Origin: Balanoglossus misakiensis
Lineage: Eukaryota; Hemichordata
DNA: 64,000 bases
Direction: 5' to 3'
Assembly: GCA_040954595.2 (NCBI GenBank)
Contig: CM082583.2
Location: forward strand, 248,001-312,000
In this document: piece by piece, positions 1 to 10,965 of the stretch
Numbering within the stretch: the first letter of the stretch is position 1
Layout of the letters: every line of letters begins with the position of its first letter
The notes under the pieces: model-generated
What the model was told of the DNA's origin: nothing
Seen by the model: only the letters and a program-made list of their open reading frames with translations
Databases searched by the model: none
Made by a program: the position numbers and the translations under genes

Positions 1-816
1 ACTGTCTTGCCATGGCTCTCATATGTTAGACACACTTGGCAGTCTAAACCCCCCTTAAATGTACTAAATCGTACTGGTTTGCTCTGGTTTGGTTTGAGGG
101 TCTTGTATAGGCCCTACTGCGTAACACGCCCTTGGCAGCCTAACAGGCCTGGGAGCCAGGATTCTAGGCACCCTGGATATCAAACTGACTTGGCAGCGTT
201 AGGGTTAAAACTATGTATAATCACATACTAGATGTTTGAAAAATGGCAATGTCTTCTCTAAATATTCTCCATCCAAAGGGATCTGACAAGGGTGTCCCCT
301 GTCAGCACTTCATTTTTTGTTTGTCATAGCAATTTTCGCGACTGTTATATTAGATTTAGAGTTGACTAAAAGATAAATGGTGTCTACGATTCCAAACACA
401 TAAAAATTACACCAGTTGTGGACGACACAACATTATTTTATTTGATGAGAGTAGTGTTCATCATGCCATAAATATAGTCAAAAAATTTGTTAGTTTTAGA
501 AACCCAACTAAATACACGAAAAGTTGGGCTTTAGATTGGTTAACTGAAAATCAGGCTGATTGCAATTTTTCGGGATTAAGTGGCCCGATACTCCCAACAA
601 GTCACTTGGAATGTACTTTCATTCTAATATTGTCATTTATTAGCATGGAGTAATCTTACTTTTTATCATAAGGGTGGAACCATGATTCATTCTCAAGAGG
701 GGTCTGGTACCAATACTCATAATGGCCTTCGATACCGGCAGGCATGTATAGCCTATGGCTACGCCCAGCATGAGGTGGTGATTCATACTGTTGGTTGTAT
801 GGACTAGCTGGGTTCG
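1..816. repeat. Segmental repeat, copy 1 (empty-site copy)
   Basis: This stretch matches 27,636-30,270 nearly base for base, but without the two insertions found there. It holds the unoccupied LINE target (GACTA at 364-368) and the unoccupied TTAA target (576-579). Homology stops abruptly near 816-819, where the copies diverge after a shared GGTTCGGTG. The minus strand at 640-815 reads as a Pro/Tyr-rich tail shared with the longer frame at 30.1-30.66 kb. Neither copy shows a recognisable gene. Confidence 0.9.
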
Positions 817-950
817 GTGACAGCGACACAAATTTTCATGCAGATCTTGATTACACTTGTAGAGAAAAACAAAAAATCTACATATTGAAAGAAATGGTGA
901 TACTTTAAACTGTATAAATTATTATCCCAAGACAATAAATCAAAACTTAC

Positions 951-1074
951 TTTGTTCACAAAGGTCACCAGTGAAAACAATTCTGACAGAATTATGTGTA
1001 CAGTTCACATGATCCAGATGTCATCTTGCAGAAACCACTGTTCAAGCACGGATTGGGATCGCATTGGTTGATTC
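951..1074 (-). pseudogene. EGF-like exon, broken (array exon 17 of 17, 3'-most)
   Basis: The minus strand opens after a CCTGG-type CAG acceptor and closes at a GTAAG donor. It reads INQCDPNPCLNSGFC, a typical EGF start. An in-frame TAA then stands where the fifth cysteine belongs. An extra T in a T run shifts the frame before the final GDLC-type end. Length is 124 bp, while intact members of the array are 117, 120 or 123 bp and begin and end in phase 1. It is a decayed member of the eight-cysteine EGF array that continues up to 12.9 kb. Confidence 0.8.
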
Positions 1075-1484
1075 CTGGTTTTCAATACACAAGAAAGTTG
1101 GGACGATGAGCAATGGGGCAGAGACTGATCATCAAAAATTTGGGACAGGGAATTCCAACAAATGAGATCATTAAGTCATATATGCAAAGCAAATCAGAAA
1201 AGAGAATCAGAAGATTTTCTCCGAAGGACACCTTGCAAATTCATGATTGGAAAGACACTGCAGTCACATGTATATTGTAGTGTCCAAACACCGGTGAGCA
1301 TCTATACTTTATACATTCTGTAAAATGACGTAAACATTCGGGTCATTATGAATAAAGTGCGTGAACGAGGCTAGGCACTCTCACTCTTACATGCCGGACT
1401 TGGTGTCTCGTGTTGTCATTATTGCCCACCCACGATTCTATATTTTGCGACGAGGACAGAGAACATGGAGAATCAGCTAGCCGG

Positions 1485-2103
1485 ATCAAGAGGTCAAATC
1501 ACAAATCATACGAGGATTCACATCAGCCCGTCTCAGACATCGTGCTCTTCGGGAGGAGACGACACTAGAGAATCTACTGAGTACAGCCTGTTCATTTGAG
1601 GTATCAGAGGTTCAGGCTAGTGGGATTGAGGAGAAAACCCAAAATAATGGTGCAGATACGGCATCTGTGAATGCGGTCAGAAAACAGCGCCATCAACGCT
1701 CGAAACCAAATAAACAAAAGAGAGCTCATCAGCAGCCAGCGAAAGGACCGTCCACTTGTTATTATTGTGGTGGCACCTATCCACATGACTCAGTATGTCC
1801 AGCTAAAGGCAAGTCATGCAGGAAGTGTGGCAAACCTAACCATTTAGCCAAATGCTACCATTCAAAAGGCAAGGCAAATAGGGTAGACAAGGATAAAACT
1901 GTCAAAGCTGTGCATAAAGTGGAAGACAGCTCGGGAGATGAATACTGCTTCACTGTACAACAATCAAATGGCAGGAGGCCTCGAGTAACAGTGCAGATAG
2001 AACAAACAGCAGTTGCCTCACTGATCGACCCTGGTTCTACAATAAACATGATGGGTGTAAACACACACAACAACCTAAAGAACAAACCCATGTGGCAAAC
2101 AGA
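1485..2103 (+). pseudogene. Ty3/gypsy-like gag zinc-knuckle and protease fragment
   Basis: The plus strand reads a Gag C-terminus (an IRGFTSARLRHRALREE-like segment near 1,500), then a basic linker. Two zinc-knuckle-like Cys clusters follow at 1,756-1,863 (CYYCGGTYPHDSVC and CRKCGKPNHLAKC). The start of a retropepsin domain lies near 2,000-2,060 (VASLIDPGST), where DPG replaces the catalytic D-S/T-G triad, so this copy should be inactive. Homology is cut at about 2,104 by an unrelated repeated segment; no reverse transcriptase follows. The upstream 1,320-1,480 may hold LTR/leader remains but I cannot prove it. Confidence 0.75.
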
Positions 2104-2212
2104 AAGCCCGTTTTACCACTGCCAGCAGTGCATTATTGAGTATTTTAGCATCGCTGGATTTAGCTCTCGTCCAATCAGAGTTGCGGACGGTAGCATGATA
2201 TAATATAGTAAT
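2104..2212 (+). repeat. Dispersed repeat end shared with 56,884-56,992
   Basis: The segment starting CCCGTTTTACCACTGC and ending CGGTAGCATGATATAATATA recurs at the right end of the palindrome-bearing element at 56.4-57.0 kb with few differences. Here it truncates the gypsy-like gag reading frame. The next 800 bp, to about 3,030, are AT-rich and contain nothing I recognise. Confidence 0.75.
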
Positions 2213-3028
2213 ATAATTGAGAATAAATCTCACGACAAGTGTACAGTTTGACAATGTACACAGATAATCCGTTTCAACAATGTTTCCTTTGTAGTGTGAA
2301 TAAAACTGCACACTTTGCAAGTTTTCAACTTCAAAACACTATGGCTATTACAGAGACAAAGCTGCTAATATACAGTGTATACCTGTCATTTTTGTTTGTG
2401 GTGAGATTTTCATTGGCACAGTCGCACAGAGCTCACACTTTCTGTTGAATTCACTGCATACTGCTAACTTTAAGTCATATATCCACTGAAACATTAAGTT
2501 ATAGAATTTTTCATCGCAGTATTCTGTTTTATATACATGTATAGCAGTCCCACACATATTGATTAATTTGACAAAAGAAACTGACTGACAATTTTCACAG
2601 CGCTCCCAGTAAAGCATCCTTGGCAGGTGCACGTCAATGCCACACACGAGGTTAGGGTTGGCAAGTGCTGCCATTTTGACATGGGTTGTTAGCACTAATC
2701 AATTCCTACGCATGACAGAAAAATGAAGAATTAGGCTATGGGCCGGACCTGCCTATCGTTTCAAAATGCACTCTGTATATTAGGGTCTATTTTTTTTACA
2801 TAAAAGACAAGTCTTCTTGCTCTAATATGATAAAATAAAAAAACTTCAACTTAAATATTGCGTCCTCAGAGGTAATATCGAGCCCTAAAAATCAGGTATG
2901 CTAATGCGGTTAAAGGTCGTGCAGTTCTCCTTATAACAATCGTTCGATTGGTGGTTACGTGACTGCATCAATCACAGAATGCGTTATGTCACTCAGCAAT
3001 TACACACACAGGGCAAACTATCAGGCAG

Positions 3029-4628
3029 CTACATGTACACTAGTATACATGTTACAGAAGATTAAACAGAATTTTTGGTAAGGAAAGTTTGAGCAAACTA
3101 GTCCATTCAATGTAAAAAATGGTGCTGATTCCAAAAAAGTCAGTCTTATTGACCCCTTTGAAGACAAAATTGCCATTTTTGCCACTTTTAACCCAAAAGG
3201 TCATTAAAAAAACCCACTCAAAACACACTGTTTTCATCACATTCGGAGATCTGATGACATTTGAGGATTATGCGGAAACAGTGACACAGCAGAATAAAAA
3301 TTACAGGTGACATTTGCAAGCAGATATGATCTGACCATATAGAAATATGCAATGTAAAAACATTAACAAGGAACATGCCCAATAAACTGTCATGTGTCAT
3401 GGCAGTCTTTACAAGTGGTGCTAGAAAAAAAAATTGACCAAAAATTGTCTGTACACAAACACATATGCGAAGCAACTTCTTTCAGTCAGCCCTGGAACAG
3501 ACACACACTGACCTGCCACTGGTAATTAAAATGTGATAGCTGGTGGTCTCTGTAACAGCTGGCCTATTTAAGTTATGTAAACATGTCTTTGTTCGAGGTA
3601 ACAACTCCTTGTAAATAGTAACTTTAAAAACAACTGGACAATTTGTTTAGGAGAAGATTTGCTAACCAAAAACAAAGAAACTTACCAAAAAAACTCGCTA
3701 AATATTTAATCTTTCTGATCTCAGAATTGAATAAAAGTTGCACATATACAGGTATGTGTTATGAAATTATATCCTAAATTTCAAAGCAATCAGAGAAAAA
3801 ACTAATTTCAAAGCAATCCAACAAGCAGTTTCACAGAAAATATTTGTTCAAAAGTGGCAAAAACACAAATATGCAAATATCACCAAAATTGTACAATATC
3901 TTACTTCAATCACTACAAGGAACATGCTGCCTAAGTTCAATGCAATAGGACAAGCGGTTTCAGTGAAAACAATTTTTGACAAAAATTGCAAAAGTTTCCC
4001 CGATAACACATTTATGCAAATATCACATTTTTAAAACATATTATTTAGGTTACCCCTACGAACATGCCTACCAAATTGCAAAGCAATCTGGCATGAGGTT
4101 TTAAAGAAAAACATTTTTTGACCAAAAATGGCAAATAATGCTCAAAATTATAGATATGCAAATTTTGCAACAATTTGAACAAAACTATGGTTACTTAGAC
4201 AACATTAGGAGGCTTCATACTAAATTTCAAAGACTTTTACCAATAACATGGAAAAACACAAAAAAATGCAAAAAAAATAGGAAATCGATAATATTAGCTC
4301 AAAACATACAGGATTGTATGAGGTTGATATAAGGTACATGCATACCATTTTTCAAATCAATATGACCAGTGGTTGTCCAGTTTTTTGAGTTTTGACCAAT
4401 TTCACATTTTCCCAGCTAATTTGCATATTTTTGGCAATGACATCTTCATTTGAACAAACTCCCATCTACAGCCCTGCCTGCATCTACACGCCAAATATCG
4501 AGATCATACGCGCTGCGGTTTTCAAGTTTTTCATGTGGACGGACATACAGACATACATCCATCCATCCATCCATACATACAGACGTAACCAATCCCATAA
4601 GTTCCCATGGTACATACCAATGGGACCT
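3029..4628 (+). mobile_element. Dispersed element with (CATC/CATA)n and hairpin 3' end, copy 1
   Basis: The first ~330 bp match 31,040-31,270. From 3.7 to 4.3 kb there are degenerate ~130 bp tandem units built around a phrase like CAAAGCAATC and TATGCAAAT. The 3' module (4,331-4,628) is shared by four other copies: CAGCTAATTTGCATATTTTT, then a (CATC)n/(CATA)n tract, then a short hairpin GGTCCCATGG...CCAATGGGACC followed by CTAAAAA. The typical 5' end (GCGTCAAGGACAC) is not evident in this copy. Short minus-strand frames rich in MYVCMY are translations of the microsatellite, not genes. Confidence 0.7.
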
Positions 4629-4645
4629 AAAAACTTGTGACTTAC

Positions 4646-4768
4646 ATGTAACACATGTTTGCCCAGTGTAGCAGGTTGGACAGTTGCAGGTGTAGATTGA
4701 GCAGGAGCCTTGAAGTGGCTGATACACTCCGTTATTCAGACATGGGTTTAGAAGACACTGGTTGATCG
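4646..4768 (-). pseudogene. EGF-like exon, third cysteine changed to Tyr
   Basis: This exon is 123 bp, phase 1-1, with acceptor CCCTTAG and donor GTAAG. It reads INQCLLNPCLNNGVY, where the last residue should be the third cysteine (TGT to TAT, a single G-to-A change). The remaining cysteines, including the extra C-P-T-C-Y unit, are present. Reading frame and splice sites are intact, so transcription could still splice it, but the domain should not fold normally. Joined to the exon at 5,216, the split codon reads CCG, so phases agree. Confidence 0.75.
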
Positions 4769-5215
4769 CTAAGGGTGAGAGAAATGAAAAGTATCACATT
4801 AGGGTCTTACACACTTGAGTGGGAAGTGAAATCTGTAGCAGACTGTCAGAAGATTGCACATCCGTGTGATCATGTTCATGTGTGAAGGATAATAAAGACC
4901 ACTTTATCCAAGCTTGGTGCTACCATCTCTATCATAATTACAGCATCTTATAATATTTACTAGTTGGGGGTGGGTGGGGTGGGGGTGGGGGTAGTTGATG
5001 TCATAACTTTCTGATGTTTCAATTTACGGTTGGAAAAATAGCAACATCTACACTGATGAGCATTTGAGTCAATGAAAGTATTCATCATGGCTACCGTAGT
5101 GCATATAAGTCTCTTGGTTAGCTGCACAATCACAGGCAACTTTATTGAGACAATATCAATGACAAAGCCCAGCGATTTCTACTTTGTGCGGCAAATCTGA
5201 CACTGGTTTGCTTAC

Positions 5216-5332
5216 GTTCAGCGCACGTGGTTCCGATGAAACAGCGCGGACTCTGGCATCTGAACTCGGTGCAGGACACTTGCTGGCAGAATCCACTGTT
5301 TAGACAAGGGTTGGGCTGACACGGATTCAAAT
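5216..5332 (-). pseudogene. EGF-like exon, sixth cysteine changed to Ser
   Basis: This exon is 117 bp, phase 1-1, acceptor GCACAG, donor GTAAG. It reads LNPCQPNPCLNSGFCQQVSC and ends CFIGTTCAE. The C-x-C pair is C-Q-S here, so the sixth cysteine of the eight-cysteine pattern is lost while frame and splice sites survive. It is surrounded by sister exons 400-900 bp apart on the same strand. Confidence 0.75.
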
Positions 5333-5716
5333 CTGTGCACAGAAGAGAAAGTGATATAAATTGTGTACAGTTAATATTTACTACATATACTTTAAACAGA
5401 TTTGTGCAGTCAGGGTTGAGTGGTAAAAATCTCAGTTGGTCAACAGAACATCACTGTGACAAATTTCTTCCATGTTCAACAAAAGAAACGTAATGAAATT
5501 TTGACACAGGTGTAATAGTGTCTTAGTGTACCATACGGTGCAGGTTGTTGTTTGGTCAAATACACAATCCCCTTTTATGGCACACACATTCTTAATAAAT
5601 TTCCCCAAAATTGTGTCGTTATTCACTGTTTGATACAGGTTGGAAGAAACCAACTGCAAGCCGATTATGTGTTATGTTATTATGTTCCTCTTCATCTGAA
5701 ATTTAAAATCACTCAC

Positions 5717-5839
5717 ATGTCTGACATAAATCGCCGGAGTAACAGCTTGTACAGGAGCATGTGAATTCAGTACACCAATTGGGCGTCAGCACACAGTTTC
5801 CACCATTCCGACACTGGATGGGTTGACACTGGTTGACAG
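5717..5839 (-). CDS. EGF-like exon, intact eight-cysteine type
   Basis: This exon is 123 bp, phase 1-1, acceptor CCCACAG, donor GTGAGT. It reads VNQCQPIQCRNGGNC..., then NWCTEFTCSCTSCYSGDLC, so all eight cysteines are present with spacing C-x4-C-x5-C-x6-C-x4-C-x-C-x2-C-x5-C. Compared with a standard six-cysteine EGF the fourth and seventh cysteines are additional and probably pair with each other (inference). It is one of few undamaged exons in the array. On its own it cannot make a protein; it is called CDS as an exon fragment. Confidence 0.75.
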
Positions 5840-6134
5840 CTGTGGGATGTGCAGTCAAGATATTGTCAAAATTACAGAATCTACAAACTACACTCCACAG
5901 TCATGTACATGTATACATGACAACAACCAAAGGGCTGTTTTGAAAAACCAAATGCTGTGAAATCCTTTAGAGAGTGACAAGAAACCACAGTTGCAACCGA
6001 AAACAAAAATAGTGATAACATTAAGCTAGCCCAAAGTTTGAGTTACCAGGGCTTTAATATGTGTACCGTACTTATATTATATAATACATAACAAGTGTTT
6101 TGCATTGAATAAAATAATATTGGTTTGTACTTAC

Positions 6135-6254
6135 GCATTGTACATGTGGCACCAGGGAAGCATTCGGTACACATACAGTCAAACAGGAAACAGCCGTCTC
6201 ACGCAACGCATGTGCCACCATTTTGACAAGGCATAGGGTATAACTGATCAATGG
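6135..6254 (-). pseudogene. EGF-like exon with TGA stop and lost first cysteine
   Basis: This exon is 120 bp with acceptor TTGGCAG and donor GTAAG. The first cysteine position reads Leu (DQLYPMPCQNGGTC). After TCVA an in-frame TGA interrupts the domain, plausibly CGA to TGA by CpG decay. The remainder (DGCFLFDCMCTECFPGATC) keeps the other cysteines in the same frame. A stop caused by a substitution inside a preserved frame argues for real decay rather than a sequencing indel. Confidence 0.8.
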
Positions 6255-6648
6255 CTGCCAAAACAAAAATGAAAGTATCAATTACCTGCTTGTCAAAAAC
6301 TTGTACATGTACTTGTGATGTTCATTTCGTTTAAATATGTGAGCAATGTCTTCATTCCTTGTTTCAAACCTTTACATTTAAAATAACATAATGATGCTAT
6401 TGCTAGGATTTTTCTGTAAGAATCTTGAAAAATTAAAAAAATGTGCCATCAACATGATACAGAAGGCTTTCCTTTTTAACATGCACCTCACACTCAAATT
6501 TGACCCTACATCAGCAAATTTTGAAAGGATGAAACTTAGTAATGCTTCCACCCCATTTATTGGTGTATGGGTCCATCTATCACATTGAGAATACCAAAAA
6601 TGAGGGTTTATATACCACGCTGTGTCATAAAACAGTAATTCGACACAC

Positions 6649-6768
6649 CTACAGCACAGATGGCCCCAGTCCAACACTACTGGCAGTAACAGGTGTAGTC
6701 AGTATAAGAATTTGGTGTTTGGGAACAATAGCCTCCATTTTGACACGGATTCTGATCACATGGGTTAA
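6649..6768 (-). pseudogene. EGF-like exon with TAG stop and lost acceptor
   Basis: The minus strand reads NPCDQNPCQNGGYCSQTPNS, then Tyr in place of the fourth cysteine. An in-frame TAG sits inside the C-x-C-x2-C unit. No AG acceptor stands at the expected upstream border, where the sequence is GTCATTAACCC, and the donor is at best a weak GGTGTGT. This is the most damaged EGF exon. The following intron carries, near 6,950, a terminal motif CAGTAAAACCTGTCT shared with the small element at 57.6 kb. Confidence 0.75.
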
Positions 6769-7335
6769 TGACAATCAGAAAAAAAATAGTTTAAAAAACA
6801 TGAAATGCAGATGGCTACACCTCAACCAAAGATGATTCCTGCACCACAACAAAATCCTTTGACACAAGCATTATACTGGAACCATACCCAGAACACGCAT
6901 TAAGTATATGATGAAGGGACAATGTCTCTATTTTGGGTAATACAGTAAAACCTGTCTTTATGGACACCTCTCTAATCAGAACACCTAGTAAGATTGATTT
7001 TTCAAGCCAAATAGTAAGGATAATTAAGGACGTCTCTTTTACTTAATACTCAGAGGTGTGCACCACCTTAGGAGAGATTACCTCACATGCACAATTATCT
7101 CTACAGACACTAGTCTTCAAGAGGCAACTCTTGTATATTTGAGTGATGAAAACATCCAGCTTCGTACACTTCCTCACAAGTTCGTGCCTATCCTAAATTG
7201 CACGGACATACAAATGAAATTTCTGTTTTCTTTTCTCTTGGGGAAATTTTAGAAATGAGAAGTTACCACACAATTCAATTGCCATGAAGAGAAAGTGCCC
7301 AAAAGATTGTCATGTACGGTACGTCAGAAACTTAC

Positions 7336-7458
7336 ATATTTCACAACGGTTACCCTCATAGCAACCAGTACAGGCACAGGTATATGCCGTGCAGGAGTTG
7401 GCCACTGCATTACATACAGCCCCGTTGAGACAGCTGTTTCGCTGGCCTGGATCTTGGA
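7336..7458 (-). pseudogene. EGF-like exon, first cysteine changed to Gly
   Basis: This exon is 123 bp, phase 1-1, acceptor TTGCAG, donor GTAAG. It reads QDPGQRNSCLNGAVCNAVAN and ends GCYEGNRCEI. The frame is open and seven of eight cysteines remain, but the first is Gly (TGC to GGC likely). It could be a tolerated variant, though the same kind of loss in five sister exons makes decay more likely. Confidence 0.7.
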
Positions 7459-7849
7459 CTGCAATAAAAAGTGCAACCTAATGTTATCTCAGCAATATTT
7501 ACTTTCAAAATCTGTTTGATGAAAACATCATCATTACCATTACTGTAAATACTGAACGGAACTTCACTTCCAAAAACAACTTGCTCATTCTGGGACGCAC
7601 TTATGGGGCTATGAAAATCTCTGTATATGTATCTTGTGTAGGGAAAATTTTCATGAACGATCAACAGTTTTTTCTTCAAATAAACATGTTTTCTTTCAGC
7701 TGTACATCATTTTTGAGGTGACCGATTCCCAAGGACCAAGGTGTGATGCTGAAGATGAAAATATAAAGTATGACCAACAGACAATGTATTGAGACATGAT
7801 TGTAAATGTTAGTTCCTGCATGACATATGTTTGTTTTAATGAGTTTTAC

Positions 7850-7966
7850 ACTGGCTGCAGTGTGTGCCGGTGAAACATCCTGGACAAGTACACTCATAAG
7901 TTGTACAAGACAGCTGAGTACACCGCCCATTGTTCAGGCATGGACTTGGCCTACATGGAGTTTGTT
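7850..7966 (-). CDS. EGF-like exon, intact eight-cysteine type
   Basis: This exon is 117 bp, phase 1-1, acceptor GAAACAG, donor GTAAAA. It reads QTPCRPSPCLNNGRCTQLSC and continues ECTCPGCFTGTHC; all eight cysteines are in place. The next exon upstream in the transcript should lie between here and 10.8 kb, but that interval is filled by repeats, so an exon may have been lost. If the upstream neighbour ended in T, the split codon would be TAA; the only upstream exon seen (10,849) has no recognisable donor, so this cannot be tested. Confidence 0.7.
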
Positions 7967-8465
7967 CTGTTTCAATGGCATGAAAAAAAATAGTAGTGAC
8001 ATAAGTTTTTTTAGGGTATGACCATTTCCTTAATTCCTACAGCTGTGGTTCTATCGGGTTCTCCTATAACTGAGCCTCCTAAATGTATAACTGAACAATA
8101 AGAAGTCAAGGGTGCCCTGACACCCAACTTTTAAGAGCAGTTCATTTACTGAAACTGCCAGCACCCAATATTATCCCACATGTAATCCATATGTGGAAAT
8201 CAAATACACCTGTAACAGTTTTAATTTACCATGTGGGTATTTGCATGGAGGGCCATGGTATTTGTTATCTACTGATAAAATACCCTTCAAAACAATATCC
8301 TCATTTCTTCAGAAGTTTGGCAACAAGACCAATAAAATTTGAAGTTTCACATCAAAATATACAATGCATAAATATGCTTAAAGATCTACGGAATAAAGAT
8401 TGCTTGTTTGTTTGCAGGGTGTCTTGAAAGTATATACTCACTTGTTTGACCATGGACCCTAGAGA

Positions 8466-8710
8466 AAGAAGGACGCGCAACTCCAGTTTTTTCTTGAAAT
8501 GATGTTCTTTTGCATACATTATTTCCAGGTAAATCCCAATAATCCAATTTGCAAATAAACTGTGTATAAACTAACGCAAAGTCTCGCGTTTTGCGTGAAG
8601 TTATCACAAACATCTTAGAATATCTCGCAGAAGACGACAAAACTGCAACGTGGTTGAACGCAGCAATCATTTATGGAACACATCTGCACAAGTTAAACAG
8701 GAATTTGGCA
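8466..8710. repeat. 245-bp direct repeat, copy 1
   Basis: This segment, from AAGAAGGACGCGCAAC to GAATTTGGCA, recurs at 9,000-9,244 with a constant offset of 534 bp and about ten mismatches. The intervening 289 bp are not repeated. The left flank (CCATGGACCCTAGAGAAAG) also resembles, in opposite orientation, the sequence that abuts the damaged end of the EGF exon at 10,849. The block may therefore be part of a mobile sequence that inserted beside that exon. Confidence 0.85.
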
Positions 8711-8999
8711 CCTCTGAGTCTGACAGCGTCCAAAACAAGCATCTTTTGTCTAACAGTCCGGGTATTTCACAAGGCTGTGAGCTAACCGTACCGAGGGTTG
8801 CCTGGCGGCAATAGCGCACACATGAAAATCCAGCCAGTTTGTTTATAAATTGTTTTCGTGAAATCTGTTTTATTGTTCACGCACTGCGAAATAAAATGCC
8901 CCTAAACCACAATTTTTGTTTCAATGCTTCACGCAAACATAAAATTATTACGAAAAGTGTCAGCGTTACCAAGAAATATGAGTGCCCAGTCGGACATGC

Positions 9000-9244
9000 A
9001 AGAAGGACGCGCAACTCCAGTTTTTTCTTGAAATGATGTTCTTTTGCATACATTATTTCCAGGTAAATCCCAATAATCCAATTTGCAAATAAACTGTGTA
9101 TAAACTAAGGCAAAGTCTCGCGTTTTGCGTGAAGTTATCACAAACACCTTAGAACATCTCGCAGAAGACGAGAAAACTGCAACGTGGTTGAACGCAGCAA
9201 TCATTTATGGAACACATCTGCACAAGTTAAACAGGAATTTGGCA
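9000..9244. repeat. 245-bp direct repeat, copy 2
   Basis: This is the second copy of the block at 8,466-8,710. The shared open frame in both copies (plus strand, REVITN...HLAEDEKTATWLNAAIIYGT) is short and matches no family I know. Homology ends exactly at TTTGGCA in both copies. Confidence 0.85.
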
Positions 9245-9363
9245 TGGATGATTTGTTTACAATTTTTAAATGAAGCTTGTGGCACTAGAAATGACCGTTC
9301 ATCCGACAGACGACCATAATAATTAGCACAGACATCGTAATACTTTTAGAATTTTAGAAAAAA

Positions 9364-10640
9364 TAGCGTCAAGGACACTGTGGTCCCATTTGAGGACATA
9401 GCACATACCAACATAGCAATAAGCATATCTGCTCTGGATGCCAAGATATGGAAAAGTAGGTCAAAGGTCACCTGAGGTCATGCAAAATTTGGGCAAGAAA
9501 TTTTGACCCTATACTGGTCCATGTTGAACAAAAACCAAACCTATAGCCCTATTGGTTAGCCTGTAATTAGGTATGCACATAATTAATGAGATATGCAGGT
9601 GTCACAGGTGACCCATATTTTGGCTTTTCAATTTTAGTCCCAAACCTCCAAACGCGAAGTCGGTATCTGCTCTGGATGCCAAGATATGATAAAGTAGGTC
9701 AAAGGTCACCTGAGGTCATGCAAAATTTGGGCAAGAAATTTTGACCCTATACTGGTCCATGTTCAACAAAAACCAAACCTATAGCCTTATTGGTTAGCCT
9801 GGAATTAGGTATGCACATAATTAATGAGATACGCAGGTGTCACAGGTGACCCCCAATTTTGGCTTCTCAATTTTAGTCCCAACCCTCCAAACGCCAAGTC
9901 TGTACCTGCTCTGGATGCCCAGATATAGGAAAGTAGGTCAAAGGTCACCTGAGGTCACCCAAAATTTGGGCAAGAAATTTTGACCCTATACTGGTCCATG
10001 TCCCACAAGAACGAAACCTCTAGCCCTATTAATTAGCCCGGAATTAGGTATGCACATAATTAATGTGTTAAGCAGGTGTTACAGGTGAGCCCAAAAATTT
10101 GCCTTTTATTTTGGCCCCATTGTGCTCACTGGCCAATAGACAGTCACTGTACAGGACTATTGCTCAGACCAGAATTCCACAATAAGACGTGGACATAGCT
10201 TAACCATAGAGGTATAAGTAAAGGTATAAATTTAATAAAAAGACTAAAAAATTCATAAAAAATAAAACATCCATGATATCAACTTAACACTTACAGGTCG
10301 GTGTGAGGTTGACATAAGGTACATACATATCAATTTTCAAAGCAATCTGACCAGTAATTGTTGAGTTACAGAGTTTTGATCAATTTCACATTTTACAAGC
10401 TAATTTGCATATTTTTGGGCCTGGCAACTTCGTTTGGACAAACTCCCATCTACAGCCCAGCCTGCACCTACACACCAAATATTGAGGTGATACGCGCAGC
10501 GGTTTTCAAGTTTTTGATGTGGACGGACATACAGACATACATCCATACATCCATACATCCATACATCCATCCATACATACATACAGACGCAACCCATCCC
10601 ATAAGGTCCCATGGTATATAGGCCTATACCAATGGGACCT
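9364..10640 (+). mobile_element. Dispersed GCGTCAAGG...GGGACCT element, copy 2, with DR1-rich tandem units
   Basis: The element starts TAGCGTCAAGGACACTGTGG after a run of A and ends in the hairpin ATGGGACCT followed by A6. Inside are three ~238 bp tandem units (9,430-10,140), then a unique part, then the common 3' module with the (CATA)n tract and hairpin. Its partner at 35,665-38,450 has the same order with five units. The sequence GACATAGCTTAACCATAG at 10,192-10,209 is the empty form of the TTAA site that is occupied in the partner. No protein-coding capacity is seen. Confidence 0.8.
9430..10140 (+). repeat. Tandem array, 3 units of ~238 bp with nuclear-receptor-like half-sites
   Basis: Each unit opens CTGCTCTGGATGCC and holds AGGTCA-A-AGGTCA-CCTG-AGGTCA (9,458-9,480; 9,696-9,718; the third at 9,935-9,957). 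This is a perfect DR1 overlapping a DR4 of the AGGTCA hexamer. Each unit also holds a conserved TATGCACATAATTAATG and a CAGGTGTCACAGGTGACC-type palindromic phrase. Whether any receptor binds is untested. Confidence 0.85.
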
Positions 10641-10848
10641 AAAAAACGCAGTGGCTGCTGAAATGCAGGAGTGTCAGTTTGGTGGCAAGTTTTCGCATCA
10701 CTGGTGGGGTCGACACGTGCCGAAGTAAGGAAGTCATTGTCCAACTGTCCTGGGTGTTAATTATATGCAAAAGAACATCATCATACAGATAATCCCCAAA
10801 CCCTTTGATCTTTGCCGCAGTTGCTCGTCCTTCTTTCTCTAGGGTCTA

Positions 10849-10965
10849 TGGTTTGACAGATGTCACCTGTGTAAGAGTTCACACACTGGCATGAATAGAA
10901 ATTGCACGATGTTTGCTGGCAAAATCCACCATTCATACATGGGTTGGGATCACAGGGGTTTTGCA
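10849..10965 (-). pseudogene. EGF-like exon, seventh cysteine lost and donor missing
   Basis: The acceptor TTTCCAG and phase 1 are normal. It reads QNPCDPNPCMNGGFCQQTSC, then NFYSCQCVNSYTGDIC; the seventh cysteine is Ser. At the 3' border, where sisters have ...CAGACAT|GTAAG, the sequence becomes CAAACCATAGACCC, which contains no GT donor. It continues into a repeat fragment also found at 8,440-8,490. The low-coordinate edge is therefore inferred from sister lengths. Confidence 0.7.

Noticed and set aside
4446-4727. Open frames of the form MYVCMYVCMDGWMD at 4.5, 10.5, 38.3, 44.9 and 55.3 kb
   Set aside because: They translate the (CATA)n/(CATC)n microsatellite of a dispersed repeat; no splice borders or independent conservation.
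9430-10140. CRISPR-like array of regular units
   Set aside because: Units of ~238 bp are similar over nearly their entire length with no unique spacers, in a eukaryotic context; this is a satellite-type tandem repeat.
9364-10640. Helitron assignment for the hairpin-CTAA element
   Set aside because: A terminal hairpin and CTAA are present, but the 5' end is not a clean TC and copies sit between A-runs instead of a single A-T; no Rep/helicase is seen.
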